Made by a program: the position numbers and the translations under genes | The notes under the pieces: model-generated | Told to the model about the DNA's origin: nothing | What the model saw: the letters and a program-made list of their open reading frames with translations, nothing else | Database searches by the model: none | From: an uncultured Lachnospiraceae bacterium | Lineage (GTDB): Bacteria > Bacillota > Clostridia > Lachnospirales > Lachnospiraceae | Direction of reading: 5' to 3' | Assembly (NCBI GenBank): GCA_949051815.1 | Contig: CARQVR010000004.1 | Location: 62,938-126,937 of the forward strand | Length of the DNA stretch: 64,000 bases | Part shown: positions 1 to 8,190 of the stretch, in pieces | Position numbering within the stretch: the stretch's first letter is position 1 | Layout: each line of letters starts with the position of its first letter

Positions 1-810
1 CCAGTTGCTGACTTCAAAAATGGTATCACCGATCTTAACGCCTTCACGCATCGGGTACCGGTTGGTCATTTCACGCCCTACCATGCCTTTAATCACACGG
101 TCCTCGGACATGTCATCCTTCCCCTTAATCAAAGTCTCAATGGTCTTACCGTCACGGATAATCGTTACGGAGTCAGATACATATTCAATCTCATTTAACT
201 TATGGGAAATAATAATACAGGTAATTCCCTGTTTCTTAAGCTCCAGCATAATATCAAGAAGCTTTTTACTCTCCTCGTCATTCAGTGCCGCTGTAGGCTC
301 GTCGAGGATCAGAAGTTCTACCTTCTTAGCCATCGCCTTCGCAATTTCGATAAGCTGCTGCTTACCAACACCCAGCGAGTTAACCGGCACATTGACATCC
401 TCATGTTCCAGACCTACCCTCGCAAGCATTTCCTGCGCGCGCTGTCTGGTCTTCGTCCAGTCAATAACTCCCTTTGCCGCCAACTGCTCATTGCCAAGAA
501 ACACATTCTCCGCCACTGAGAGAAGCGGACTCAAAGCAAGCTCCTGATGGATAATAACGATACCCTTTGCCTCACTGTCCCTCAGATTGTGGAACTTACA
601 TGTCTCCCCCTTGTACACAACATCGCCGGAATATGTACCATGAGGCCAGACGCCCGAGAGAACATTCATCAGCGTAGATTTTCCCGCGCCGTTCTCACCG
701 CAAAGAGCATGGATCTCCCCGCGTCTCACTTTCAGATTTACGTCATCCAGCGCCCGGACACCTGAAAATTCCTTGACAATGTGGTTCATTTCCAAGATGT
801 AATCCGACAT
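1..810 (-). CDS. mmsA: Sugar ABC transporter ATP-binding protein, MmsA/XylG type (3' part off the left edge)
   Basis: The reverse strand reads open from an ATG at 810 to the window edge, giving about 270 residues of a protein that is normally about 500 long. The visible part holds one complete ABC domain: Walker A GENGAGKST near residue 40, the variant signature LGVGKQQ near 145, Walker B LLILDEPTAAL near 170 and a switch His in IIISHKLNEIE. The rest, mostly the second ABC domain, is cut off. The family energises import of xylose, arabinose, glucose or galactose at the inner face of the membrane, with two ATP sites per polypeptide. It follows chvE on the same strand, 140 bases downstream, which is the usual binding protein, ATPase, permease order; the permease should lie beyond the edge. 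The exact sugar cannot be told. Confidence 0.9.
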   Translation of the reverse strand, partial: MSDYILEMNHIVKEFSGVRALDDVNLKVRRGEIHALCGENGAGKSTLMNVLSGVWPHGTYSGDVVYKGETCKFHNLRDSEAKGIVIIHQELALSPLLSVAENVFLGNEQLAAKGVIDWTKTRQRAQEMLARVGLEHEDVNVPVNSLGVGKQQLIEIAKAMAKKVELLILDEPTAALNDEESKKLLDIMLELKKQGITCIIISHKLNEIEYVSDSVTIIRDGKTIETLIKGKDDMSEDRVIKGMVGREMTNRYPMREGVKIGDTIFEVSNW

Positions 811-904
811 TTTCCCAACTCCCTTCTCCATCTGTTTTTCTTGACAGCCCGGTTCCAACGGCATTCTGTTTTCGGGAAGCCGCATGGTTTCAGACTGTTG
901 AAAA

Positions 905-932
905 AGGGCGGCCGCAAAACTGCCGCCGCCCT
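905..932 (-). terminator. Terminator-like hairpin between chvE and mmsA (possible attenuator)
   Basis: On the minus strand AGGGCGGC and GCCGCCCT form an 8-bp GC stem followed by TTTTT. It lies just after the chvE stop and ahead of mmsA. Such a hairpin would let most transcripts end after the binding-protein gene, giving an excess of binding protein over membrane components. Partial read-through is inferred. Confidence 0.7.
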
Positions 933-950
933 CCTGAAAACTTATAAAAA

Positions 951-2123
951 TTACTCAGCTAACTGCTCCGCTGTGTAGTAACCGCCCTTTACAATGATTT
1001 CCTCATAGTTGGACTGGTCGACTGCTACAGGTGTGCACAGGTAAGAAGGAACTACAATCTTACCGTTGTCATACTGCTCGGTATCGTTGATCTCAGGCTC
1101 TGCACCCTCAAGCACTGCCTGTACCATGGTAACGCACTTCTCAGCCAAGAGACGGGTATCCTTGTAGATGGACATGGTCTGCTTGCCGGAGATAATGTTC
1201 TTGGTAGCCATCAGCTCTGCATCCTGACCAGTGATCATAGGCCAGTTCTCGTCGGTGTAACCAGCGCCCTCAAGAGCTGCCTTACAGCCGTATGCGAAAC
1301 CGTCGAAAGCGGTAGCGCAGATGTCAAGATCCTCGTCAGCGTAGAAACCTGTCAGATAGTTCTCACAGTTCTGCTGAGCGGTCTCCTGAGACCATCTTAA
1401 GATACATGTATCATCGAAAGAAGTTCTGCCGGACTTACAAACAAGTGCGCCGTTGTCAAGGTAGGGCTGCAGAACCTCCATCAGACCCGCGTAAAGCATG
1501 TGAGCGTTGTTGTCATCAGGGGAACCCATGAAGAACTCGATGGTCTTCGGATCCGCAGGATCAAGACCTGCATTTTCCTCAATGTACTTACCGATTGCGG
1601 TACCAACACCCTTGTTATCAAAGGTAGCATAGTAAGAAACTGCATCTGTGTTCATCAGCAGACGGTCGTAAGCGATGATCGGAATACCTGCTTCTTTCGC
1701 CTGTGCCTCTACGTTTACAAGCGCGTCAGAGTCGATAGAAGCGATAACCAGACAGTTAACGCCGGAAGCGATCATGTTCTCAATCTGGGAAACCTGTGCC
1801 TGTACATCATCCTCTGCGTACTGAAGGTCTACCTCGTAGCCAAGAGCCTCGAGCTGCGCCTTCATGTTAGCGCCATCGTTGATCCATCTCTCGGAAGACT
1901 GGGTAGGCATTGCCACGCCAACCTTCTTGCCGCCAGTTGCTGCAGGAGCCTCAGCCGCATCTGCTGCGGGAGCTTCCTCTGCATCTGCTGCGGGAGCCTC
2001 CTCTGCTGCTGCAGGAGCCTCCGCTGCGGGAGCCGTTGTCTGTGCCTCACCGCCGCCACAACCAACAAGCATGGAAGCTACCATTGCTACACTTAAAAGT
2101 GTGCCTAAAACTTTCTTTTTCAT
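951..2123 (-). CDS. chvE: Multiple sugar-binding lipoprotein, ChvE type
   Basis: A 390-residue periplasmic-binding-protein-fold lipoprotein that captures monosaccharides outside the cell and delivers them to the ABC transporter encoded downstream. The N terminus is a lipoprotein signal with lipobox LVGC at residues 19-22, followed by GGG and a low-complexity Ala/Glu/Pro linker (about residues 27-64) that tethers the domain to the membrane. The mature domain starts KKVGVAMPTQSSERW and contains the type I binding-protein hallmarks VIASIDSDAL, AGIPIIAYDRL and TAFDGFAYGC. The start is fixed by AAGGGAGG about 12 bases upstream. The ligand is not readable; ChvE homologues bind arabinose, xylose, glucose or galactose. 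Expression is probably controlled from a strong promoter at 2330-2358 bracketed by two palindromes. Confidence 0.92.
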   Translation of the reverse strand: MKKKVLGTLLSVAMVASMLVGCGGGEAQTTAPAAEAPAAAEEAPAADAEEAPAADAAEAPAATGGKKVGVAMPTQSSERWINDGANMKAQLEALGYEVDLQYAEDDVQAQVSQIENMIASGVNCLVIASIDSDALVNVEAQAKEAGIPIIAYDRLLMNTDAVSYYATFDNKGVGTAIGKYIEENAGLDPADPKTIEFFMGSPDDNNAHMLYAGLMEVLQPYLDNGALVCKSGRTSFDDTCILRWSQETAQQNCENYLTGFYADEDLDICATAFDGFAYGCKAALEGAGYTDENWPMITGQDAELMATKNIISGKQTMSIYKDTRLLAEKCVTMVQAVLEGAEPEINDTEQYDNGKIVVPSYLCTPVAVDQSNYEEIIVKGGYYTAEQLAE

Positions 2124-2186
2124 GTTCTCTTTTTCCTCCCTTTAAAATAGTTGTTTCGCACAGTCAACTTGTCTACACGCGCCCGT

Positions 2187-2207
2187 AAGTTGTACACTAT
2201 ACAATTT
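2187..2207. promoter_or_regulatory. Operator-like palindrome downstream of the chvE promoter
   Basis: The core TTGTACACTATACAA (2190-2204) has half-sites TTGTA and TACAA separated by CACTA. It is the exact reverse complement of the core of the second palindrome at 2391-2415. Extended arms match at 8 of 10 positions. It sits in the transcribed leader, about 120 bases past the likely transcription start, where a bound repressor could block elongation or loop to the upstream site. Confidence 0.7.
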
Positions 2208-2221
2208 GCCAATTTTTTTTA

Positions 2222-2264
2222 AACTTTTTGCTTTTAAAGAATCAGTAATTGGAACTTTTTGCTT
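2222..2264. repeat. Direct repeat in the chvE untranslated leader
   Basis: AACTTTTTGCTT occurs at 2222-2233 and again at 2253-2264, exactly 31 bp apart, close to three helical turns. Placement in the transcribed leader of chvE, about 60-100 bases after the likely start point, suggests a protein or RNA target, but the A/T-rich sequence could also be chance. Confidence 0.35.
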
Positions 2265-2329
2265 AACCAGCGCTTAATATACAAATCATTCTGTACATTT
2301 TTACCACCATCTTCTCAGATGATATTTTC

Positions 2330-2358
2330 ATTATATCTATATGGCAATATATTGTCAA
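2330..2358 (-). promoter_or_regulatory. Consensus sigma-A promoter of chvE
   Basis: On the minus strand TTGACA (2353-2358) and TATAAT (2330-2335) are separated by 17 bp, a perfect consensus. Transcription would start near 2323, leaving a leader of about 200 nt before chvE. Confidence 0.88.
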
Positions 2359-2390
2359 TCTTTTTTATTCAGCATTTACATACATCTTGC

Positions 2391-2415
2391 GCAAGTTGTA
2401 TAGTGTACAACTTGC
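2391..2415. promoter_or_regulatory. Perfect operator palindrome upstream of the chvE promoter
   Basis: Ten-bp arms GCAAGTTGTA and TACAACTTGC are perfect inverted repeats around a 5-bp spacer TAGTG. With the matching site at 2187-2207 it brackets the promoter, centres about 206 bp apart. Half-sites TTGTA/TACAA resemble those of AraR-type GntR regulators, although known AraR sites are more closely spaced. The regulator is not identified. Confidence 0.8.
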
Positions 2416-2431
2416 AAACCGGGAAAAATAA

Positions 2432-2468
2432 AAACACCCGCAGGCTCCGTCTCTCTCTGCGGATGTTT
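2432..2468 (-). terminator. Rho-independent terminator of the chemoreceptor genes
   Basis: Arms AAACACCCGCAG and CTGCGGATGTTT pair over 12 positions with one mismatch. On the minus strand the stem is followed by TTTTTATTTTT. It lies about 50 bases past the stop codon of the chemoreceptor ending at 2518. Confidence 0.85.
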
Positions 2469-2517
2469 CTACATTATACTATATATACCGTGCCGCCGCC
2501 AGGTTTCCTGTCCTGTT

Positions 2518-4242
2518 TCAGATTTTAAACTCGCTCACCAGACCTTCCACGTCTCCGGTAAGTATGAGCAGTTTATCCATGGCTTCGGATACCTCTTCCA
2601 GATTAGCGGACTGTTCGGCCACGACCGCACTGACTTCATTGATCTCCGTCACATTTCCGTCCGCAGCATCTTTAACGGTTCCCATGCTCTCCATGGCCTC
2701 TCTGATTCTGTCACTCAGAACCTCTACGCCGCTAATGATATCCTCCACATTATTGTTGACCTCATCCGTACCCTCTGTAATAATCTCAAAGCTCTCTCTC
2801 GCTTCGCCCGTCATCTGGTTGCCCTTCTCAAGCTGTTCGAGGCTCTCCCTCAGCCGCGCCGTCATCTGATCGGCCTGTTTGCTGACAGCCTCGATCATCT
2901 TCCCGATATGAGCCGCAGCCGCCTGAGAATCATCCGCCAAATCCCGGATCTCCGTAGCCACTACCGCAAATCCTCTTCCCGCTTCTCCGGCTCTCGCCGC
3001 CTCAATGGATGCATTCAGGGAAAGCAGATTCGTCTGGGACGCGATGGAAGAAATGGACGCCAGCGCCTCCGTCATACCCTTCGTGTTTTCTCCGAAAGAA
3101 GCAAATACGCTCTCCATTTCCCGCATAGAACGGTTGACCTCCTGCATCTGCTCTACATAGGCCACGATTTTCTGCATACCGTCTCTGGCATTGTCTCTCG
3201 TCTTACCTGCATTTCCGTGAATCGCCTCGGCATAGTCAGCCACTTTTCCGGCTATGTTCCCCATGTCGCCGATCTGCTCCTGCGCGCGGCTGACTTCCTC
3301 CTGCTGTTTCTCCAAAGCAGCCAGCATCCCGTCCACCGCATCCGCAATCCGGGTACCGCCCTGCGCATTCTCATCCACACTGTTATTGACCGTCGCGGTA
3401 GCCATTTTCAGCTCCGCCATATTCGCCGCCACTTTGCTGATCAGGTGCACCAGGCTCCCCTTCATCTTATTGAAAGCCGAAGCCGCGCGTCCTGCCTCGT
3501 CTCTGCCCTTTACTTTGATATCCTCACCCGTCAGATTTCCCTCTGACATAACAGTAAGACTTTTCTGGAGCTGTATAATCGGCGCAGTCATGCTCTGTGT
3601 CAGAACAAACGCTGCCGCTATGACTATAATTGCCGTAACTACAACGGCCGCCCCGATCATGGTGAGCGTGCGCCTGAAATCATTCTGAATCTCATCGACG
3701 ATCAGCTCACTCCTCGCTATCTCGGAAGCCAGAAGCATTTCCGCACTGGAGCTGACAAAACTCATACCACCGCTCATGTCCTGCGCAGCGTTCAGGCCCG
3801 CAGCAGAATAGGCTGCGCCACAGGCGGCCTGCAATTCACGGAAAGACGCAATAAATTTCCCGGTTTCGGACGCAAACTTATCATACTGGTTGCGCATTTC
3901 CGAGTACTCCGCCTCCTGAGGAACGTTCTCTCCTACCTCCGCCACATACTGTTCCATCGTGTCAATCACTTCCACATGTCCGCTCGAAGCGATATCCCCG
4001 CCTGTACTGCATTTCACGACAACAGTGCGCCCCAGATAGGAAGCGTTATCCTTGACGAAAGTCACCTTGCTGATGCTGTCAAGGATCTGGGAATACTGCG
4101 CGTTATACTGACTGGCCCTGCTGATCACCACCACCATCAGCGCTACAAGCACAATCAGCGTACCCAGAATGCAGGCATTGATTTTCAGTCTGATGCCCGC
4201 CCCCTTACCGCTCTTCATCTTCATCTGTTTCTCCATCTGCAT
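2518..4242 (-). CDS. Methyl-accepting chemotaxis protein
   Basis: A membrane chemoreceptor of 574 residues that signals to the CheA/CheW kinase complex. Order of parts: first membrane helix about residues 20-42, extracellular sensor about 43-190, second helix about 192-214 (AAVVVTAIIVIAAAFVL), HAMP linker to about 268, then a long coiled-coil signalling domain. The conserved hairpin tip reads QTNLLSLNASIEAARAGEAG. The sensor has no recognisable domain, so the ligand is unknown. Three ATG codons lie close together. The one at 4242 has AAGGAG seven bases upstream, better spaced than 4248 (one base) or 4236. The gene start overlaps the end of the small membrane-protein gene upstream by 38 bases, suggesting translational coupling. 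Confidence 0.9.
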   Translation of the reverse strand: MQMEKQMKMKSGKGAGIRLKINACILGTLIVLVALMVVVISRASQYNAQYSQILDSISKVTFVKDNASYLGRTVVVKCSTGGDIASSGHVEVIDTMEQYVAEVGENVPQEAEYSEMRNQYDKFASETGKFIASFRELQAACGAAYSAAGLNAAQDMSGGMSFVSSSAEMLLASEIARSELIVDEIQNDFRRTLTMIGAAVVVTAIIVIAAAFVLTQSMTAPIIQLQKSLTVMSEGNLTGEDIKVKGRDEAGRAASAFNKMKGSLVHLISKVAANMAELKMATATVNNSVDENAQGGTRIADAVDGMLAALEKQQEEVSRAQEQIGDMGNIAGKVADYAEAIHGNAGKTRDNARDGMQKIVAYVEQMQEVNRSMREMESVFASFGENTKGMTEALASISSIASQTNLLSLNASIEAARAGEAGRGFAVVATEIRDLADDSQAAAAHIGKMIEAVSKQADQMTARLRESLEQLEKGNQMTGEARESFEIITEGTDEVNNNVEDIISGVEVLSDRIREAMESMGTVKDAADGNVTEINEVSAVVAEQSANLEEVSEAMDKLLILTGDVEGLVSEFKI

Positions 4243-4528
4243 CCACATACTCCTTCTTTATCAGTTTTTTCGCCGAAAGAATCAGGATTGCGCCGCCTGC
4301 CGCCACAAAGACAACAATCGCAGCCGCAATTAATATTCTGTCGTTCCCTGTAGTTTCCCCGAATCCCCGTATCAAACCGTAAGCCAGATACAGCACATAA
4401 GCCGACACCAGTATACGGAGCGTAAGACCGACTTTTGTATCGCCTCCTTTTCCACTCCTTTTTGTATCTCCGCCGCCGGATGCCTCTTCCGTGTCAGACG
4501 GCCCCTTTTCCATTAAGTTTTCGCTCAA
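4205..4528 (-). CDS. Small two-helix membrane protein of unknown function
   Basis: A 107-residue protein not assigned to a family. It has a charged, Gly/Ser/Lys-rich N-terminal 30 residues, two predicted membrane helices (about residues 35-55, LRILVSAYVLYLAYGL, and 65-86, ILIAAAIVVFVAAGGAILIL), and an acidic C terminus. A TTG start at 4528 is preceded by GGAGG at 8-base spacing; an in-frame ATG at 4513 is the alternative. It lies between two chemoreceptor genes on the same strand, 29 bases after one and overlapping the other, so the three are likely co-transcribed. A role alongside the receptors is only an inference from position. Confidence 0.7.
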   Translation of the reverse strand: MSENLMEKGPSDTEEASGGGDTKRSGKGGDTKVGLTLRILVSAYVLYLAYGLIRGFGETTGNDRILIAAAIVVFVAAGGAILILSAKKLIKKEYVDADGETDEDEER

Positions 4529-4557
4529 CTCCTCTTCCTCCGTCCTGTTCCCCGAGC

Positions 4558-6276
4558 CTATCCTTCAAAGCATGCCGTCTGCTCGGACAGATGACTTACC
4601 ACGCCGGAAACCTGATTCAGCGCTTCTACAATGCCCTTCATATTTTCCGCAAGCGCCGCCGTGTTATCCACTACGCCGCCGACGCCCTGTGCGCTCTCTC
4701 TTACATTGCTCGTAATATTCTCATTCGATTCAGCCACCGAGCGCATCATTGATCCGATGTTCTCCATGGAATCGCGCATTTCGCCCATCATCCGGTCTAC
4801 CGTAATAGAATCGTTCAGGTACTGCTCGCCGGTACGCTCCAGAATCTCGTAGTCCGGCATTACACGCTCATTAATGAATTTCACCAGGCTGCCCGCGTTC
4901 TCCGCCAGCGTCATAACCGCTGCCACCACGCCTGCGGAAATCTGCTGGATATTTCCGGCCGTCTGCTTCGAGCTGTCTGCAAGCATACGGATCTCTTCGG
5001 CCACCACCGCGAAGCCCTTACCGGCCTCGCCCGCTCTCGCCGCCTCTATGGACGCATTCAGCGCAAGCAGATTCGTCTTAGACGCAATGCTCAAAATATC
5101 CGCCGTCAGATTTCCGATCTTTTCAATCTGTCTGCTATCCTCAATGGACGCGTTCAAAGACACATCAAATTCTTTTATCATGCCATCCGCCGTAGCGCGG
5201 CTTTCCTGTGCCAGCTTACGCAGCTCCTCGGCGCGGCTTCGGATCTCCTCCGCAAACTTCGTGCCGTTTACCGCCTGATCCACCATGTTCCCGACGGAAG
5301 CCTCCGCCTCTCTGGTATTCTCGCTGACATAGCCGACCGTAGCGGACACTTCCTCCATGCTGGCGGCCAGCTCTTCCATCGTAGCCGAGGTATCGCTGGC
5401 ATTCTGGTTCGTCTCCTCCACCACTTCATTGACATGGAGCTGCTGCCTGTTAATCTCATCGCTGCAGGAGATCACCCCGCCGATCACATCCTGCAATATA
5501 TCCAGAAATTCATTGACACCCGTGGCCAGTACCGCAATCTCGTCCTTCGTCTGCACAGGCACTCTCTCGGTAAGGTTTCCTTTATTGTTATGTATGTCTT
5601 CGATCATTCCGTTGATAACCTGAGCGATCTTCTGAATCGGCATTACAATAATGCGGTGCGCAATGACCATAACCAGAACCGCCGTCACAATCAGAAGTAC
5701 AATGACCGAAACAATCAGCACATAGGAACCATCCGCTTTTCCCTGCAGATACACCTTGCCGGCGGCAAGCTCTGTGTCAGAAAACTCCAGCAGATCGTTC
5801 ATGCTGTTGTCGATGGTATTATTTAACATACCGAGATTATTAGCAATCAGGTTATTGGCGCGTTCCTTGTCACCCGACCTGCTCAGCTCCACGATATTAT
5901 CCACATATGTATCGAAACTGGCAAGTCGGCCCTCCAGCGAATCGTAAACTCCCTGCGCTTCCTCCGTGTTAATCTTCGCCTTATAGGCTTCCATGGATTC
6001 CCACATCTGCGTCCGGCTCTCCAGAATATCCTCCGCGCGCTTATCCATCGTCCGCAGCAGCTTGGCGTTCACATGTGCATACACATTCATATACATGTCC
6101 AGATAGTCCTCGTAGATACCATGGATCAGATTGATCTTTTCTACCTCATTGTTCATAATATCCTGACTGCCCTGAGAAATCGCCGTCATGCTGTTGGCCA
6201 AAAGTCCCAGCGAAATAATGGAAATCAGTGCAAGCACAATGATGGCAGACGCAAATTTAAACCCAATCTTCTTCAT
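4558..6276 (-). CDS. Methyl-accepting chemotaxis protein with 4-helix-bundle-like sensor
   Basis: A 572-residue chemoreceptor. First membrane helix about residues 8-28, an all-helical extracellular domain of about 155 residues typical of 4HB_MCP sensors, second helix about 183-208 (VLIVSVIVLLIVTAVLVMVI), HAMP, then the signalling coiled coil with the tip SKTNLLALNASIEAARAGEAG. The frame stays open upstream to 6387, but the ATG at 6276 is chosen because GGGAGG precedes it and the protein then begins MKKIGFKF, a normal membrane-anchor start. It heads a probable three-gene unit with the small membrane protein and the second receptor. The ligand is unknown. Confidence 0.9.
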   Translation of the reverse strand: MKKIGFKFASAIIVLALISIISLGLLANSMTAISQGSQDIMNNEVEKINLIHGIYEDYLDMYMNVYAHVNAKLLRTMDKRAEDILESRTQMWESMEAYKAKINTEEAQGVYDSLEGRLASFDTYVDNIVELSRSGDKERANNLIANNLGMLNNTIDNSMNDLLEFSDTELAAGKVYLQGKADGSYVLIVSVIVLLIVTAVLVMVIAHRIIVMPIQKIAQVINGMIEDIHNNKGNLTERVPVQTKDEIAVLATGVNEFLDILQDVIGGVISCSDEINRQQLHVNEVVEETNQNASDTSATMEELAASMEEVSATVGYVSENTREAEASVGNMVDQAVNGTKFAEEIRSRAEELRKLAQESRATADGMIKEFDVSLNASIEDSRQIEKIGNLTADILSIASKTNLLALNASIEAARAGEAGKGFAVVAEEIRMLADSSKQTAGNIQQISAGVVAAVMTLAENAGSLVKFINERVMPDYEILERTGEQYLNDSITVDRMMGEMRDSMENIGSMMRSVAESNENITSNVRESAQGVGGVVDNTAALAENMKGIVEALNQVSGVVSHLSEQTACFEG

Positions 6277-6600
6277 GTATCTCCCTCCCAGACATATCAT
6301 TTCAAATATAGTATATTTTGCTATGTATCTGTTTTGTATCCTGCTAAGTATACCATATTTTGTTGCACAAAGATAGACCCCTCTCAAGAATAATTATGAC
6401 ATTTCCACAAAGGAATGCGGCTTTCAGACGATTACTTCTCTTCCTCCGGGTCAGACTCCGCGAACCGTTTTTCCAAAGCCGGATATCAACCGGCTTGCAT
6501 TTTAAGCAGGCGGTCCCACCGAAAGGCGACAGGATATATCTCCCGCCTCCTTTCGGCTCTGTTTTTTGCCTTACCGTTATTTTCTTTATGATAAGAGACA
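6277..6600 (-). other. Structured intergenic region between ldhA and the chemoreceptor
   Basis: This 324-base stretch has no convincing gene. On the minus strand it contains, in order, a long hairpin (6519-6556; outer arms CCGAAA/TTTCGG, about 16 pairs with wobbles, loop GATATA) and a perfect 7-bp hairpin (6476-6496; AAGCCGG/CCGGCTT), then about 180 bases to the receptor start. The long hairpin is followed by a T tract only on the plus strand, where no gene precedes it. It may be a structured leader of the receptor gene. It did not match any riboswitch consensus I could recall. Confidence 0.5.
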
Positions 6601-7593
6601 CTATTTTACCGCTTCACTGCCCACACGGTTAACCAGAGGCAGCCCGTTTTCCAGCGCATAGGCATTTTCCAGCGTCACTTTGGCAATCGCCTGCATCGCT
6701 TCCCTCGTGAAAAATCCCATATGCGAAGTGATCAGCACATTCGGGAAGGTCATGAGTCTGGCCAGATTTTCATCCCGCATAATCTCATTGGACTTATCCT
6801 CATAGAAAATGCCTTCTTCCTCCTCATAAACATCCAGCCCGACGCCGCCGAATTTACCGGCCACGAGTCCGTCAATCAAAGCATCCGTGTCAATCAGGGC
6901 ACCGCGGGAGGTATTGACCAGATATACGCCGTCCTTCATTTTTGCGATTGTGTCTGCATTGACCAGATGCTTTGTCTCCGAGGTAAGCGGACAATGCAGG
7001 GAAATCACGTTAGATCGTTCCATCAGCTCCTGCACCGACACATATTCCACGTCCAGATCTTTGTTTGGATAGGGGTCGTAAGCCAGAACTTCCATGCCAA
7101 ATCCGTTGCAGATGCGGATCATGGCCTGCCCGATTTTACCCGTCCCCACAATTCCGGCTGTCTTTCGGTAAAAATCCACGCCCATCAGTCCATGCAGACT
7201 CATGTTAAATTCTCTCGTCCGGTTATATGCCTTGTGCGTATAGCGGTTCACGGTCATAAGCATCGTCATGGCAAATTCCGCCACCGCCTCCGGGGAATAG
7301 CTCGGCACGCGTAGCACCTGAATTTTATCCTCAGCCGCCTTCACATCCACGTGATTGAATCCCGCGCTTCGCAGGAGAATTGCCTTTACATGCATGTCAT
7401 AAAGCTGCTTAATCATTTCGGCGTTCACATAGTCATTTACAAAAATGCAGACCGCGTCAAAGCCTTTTGCAAGGGAGACGGTCTCCTCATGAAAAGGCAC
7501 CTCATAAAAGCGGATTTCAAAGCCATACTCCTTGCCCATAGGCTCAAACCAGATTCTGTCATAGGGTTTCGTACTAAAAAAAGCAATCTTCAT
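6601..7593 (-). CDS. ldhA: D-lactate dehydrogenase (D-2-hydroxyacid dehydrogenase family)
   Basis: Cytoplasmic enzyme reducing pyruvate to D-lactate with NADH, a fermentation end step. 330 residues, the usual length for this family. The nucleotide-binding motif GTGKIGQA lies near residue 145, the catalytic Arg in NTSRGALID near 230, the Glu in LDVYEEEEG near 260 and the catalytic His in TSHMGFFTREA near 295. The frame extends to 7614, but the ATG at 7593 gives the standard MKIAFFSTKPYD start and is preceded by a GGTGGAG ribosome site. It appears to be transcribed alone: a terminator of the upstream gene lies at 7642-7670. Confidence 0.92.
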   Translation of the reverse strand: MKIAFFSTKPYDRIWFEPMGKEYGFEIRFYEVPFHEETVSLAKGFDAVCIFVNDYVNAEMIKQLYDMHVKAILLRSAGFNHVDVKAAEDKIQVLRVPSYSPEAVAEFAMTMLMTVNRYTHKAYNRTREFNMSLHGLMGVDFYRKTAGIVGTGKIGQAMIRICNGFGMEVLAYDPYPNKDLDVEYVSVQELMERSNVISLHCPLTSETKHLVNADTIAKMKDGVYLVNTSRGALIDTDALIDGLVAGKFGGVGLDVYEEEEGIFYEDKSNEIMRDENLARLMTFPNVLITSHMGFFTREAMQAIAKVTLENAYALENGLPLVNRVGSEAVK

Positions 7594-7641
7594 AAATTTT
7601 CTCCACCTTTCCAAAATGTATAGTATAGAGTATATACAAAA

Positions 7642-7670
7642 AACCGCCTTGCCATCCAGCGTCAGCGGTT
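7642..7670 (-). terminator. Terminator of the small exported-protein gene
   Basis: On the minus strand AACCGC and GCGGTT form a stem with extra internal pairing, followed by TTTTTT (7636-7641). It sits 20 bases after the stop at 7691. Confidence 0.7.
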
Positions 7671-7690
7671 ATCTGCCTCATTTCCGAATT

Positions 7691-8059
7691 TTAGTTCTCT
7701 CTGGAAGTCAGATTTTCGAAAAAGCTGCCGATGCTTTCCTTAATGCTTTCCAAAAATCCTTCTTTCGCACCCTCTACAGCGCTTTCAACCGCTTCCCCTA
7801 TGGCTTCATCAGCCTGTTCTACGACGTCGCTAATCTTCTCGTCGGCCTGCTCCACAACACCGCCGAGCTTTTCGTCCGCCTTTGCTACCGCTGCAGAGCC
7901 GTATTCGTCGTACATGTCCTTCACCTGATCCACAAGCTCTTCCGCTCCGGATCCGATATCCTCTATGGCAGGCTTTTCACCGTCGCGCATCTGTGTAAGA
8001 GCAAGACCCGCCACGCACAAAATCGCCAGCAGACACAACACTTTCATAAATTTTTTCAT
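7691..8059 (-). CDS. Small exported protein with five 11-residue amphipathic repeats
   Basis: A 122-residue protein, family not recognised. Residues 1-22 form a signal peptide or anchor (MKKFMKVLCLLAILCVAGLALTQ). The C-terminal part is five consecutive 11-residue units in register: ADEKLGGVVEQ, ADEKISDVVEQ, ADEAIGEAVES, AVEGAKEGFLE, SIKESIGSFFE. Such 11-mer periodicity gives a long amphipathic helix, as in apolipoprotein- or LEA-like proteins, so surface or lipid association is plausible but inferred. The ATG at 8059 has GGGAG about 7 bases upstream. A structured repeat element at 8088-8153 lies 28 bases ahead of the start. Confidence 0.75.
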   Translation of the reverse strand: MKKFMKVLCLLAILCVAGLALTQMRDGEKPAIEDIGSGAEELVDQVKDMYDEYGSAAVAKADEKLGGVVEQADEKISDVVEQADEAIGEAVESAVEGAKEGFLESIKESIGSFFENLTSREN

Positions 8060-8087
8060 ATATCACTCCCATGTCAGAGCCATTTAC

Positions 8088-8153
8088 TGCGATAACACGC
8101 GTCGGAAATCTGGAGTTTTCCGAAGGAATACTCCGTTTCCTGACTGCGATCAA
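8088..8153 (-). repeat. Structured 5' element, copy 1 of 2
   Basis: A 66-bp block shared with 54972-55039. A 23-bp core (8112-8134) forms a hairpin with arms GGAGT/ACTCC and TTCC/GGAA. It is enclosed by GGAAA and TTTCC, which are replaced by a different matching pair in copy 2. The block ends with the invariant CTGCGATCAA. It lies 28 bases upstream of the start of an exported-protein gene, on the side where its mRNA leader would be. Confidence 0.7.
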
Positions 8154-8190
8154 GGCATATCAGAGTCTCTGACTCAAGCCAACGCTTGTC

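Noticed and set aside
1500..2190. Long open frames on the plus strand opposite the chvE linker
   Set aside because: They arise from the repetitive Ala/Glu/Pro codons of the lipoprotein linker; they have no ribosome sites and give low-complexity proteins. The same applies opposite the ytfQ linker near 29617-30051.
6476..6556. Known riboswitch (c-di-GMP, cobalamin, ZTP, THF)
   Set aside because: Conserved core sequences of those classes are absent; only generic hairpins can be shown.
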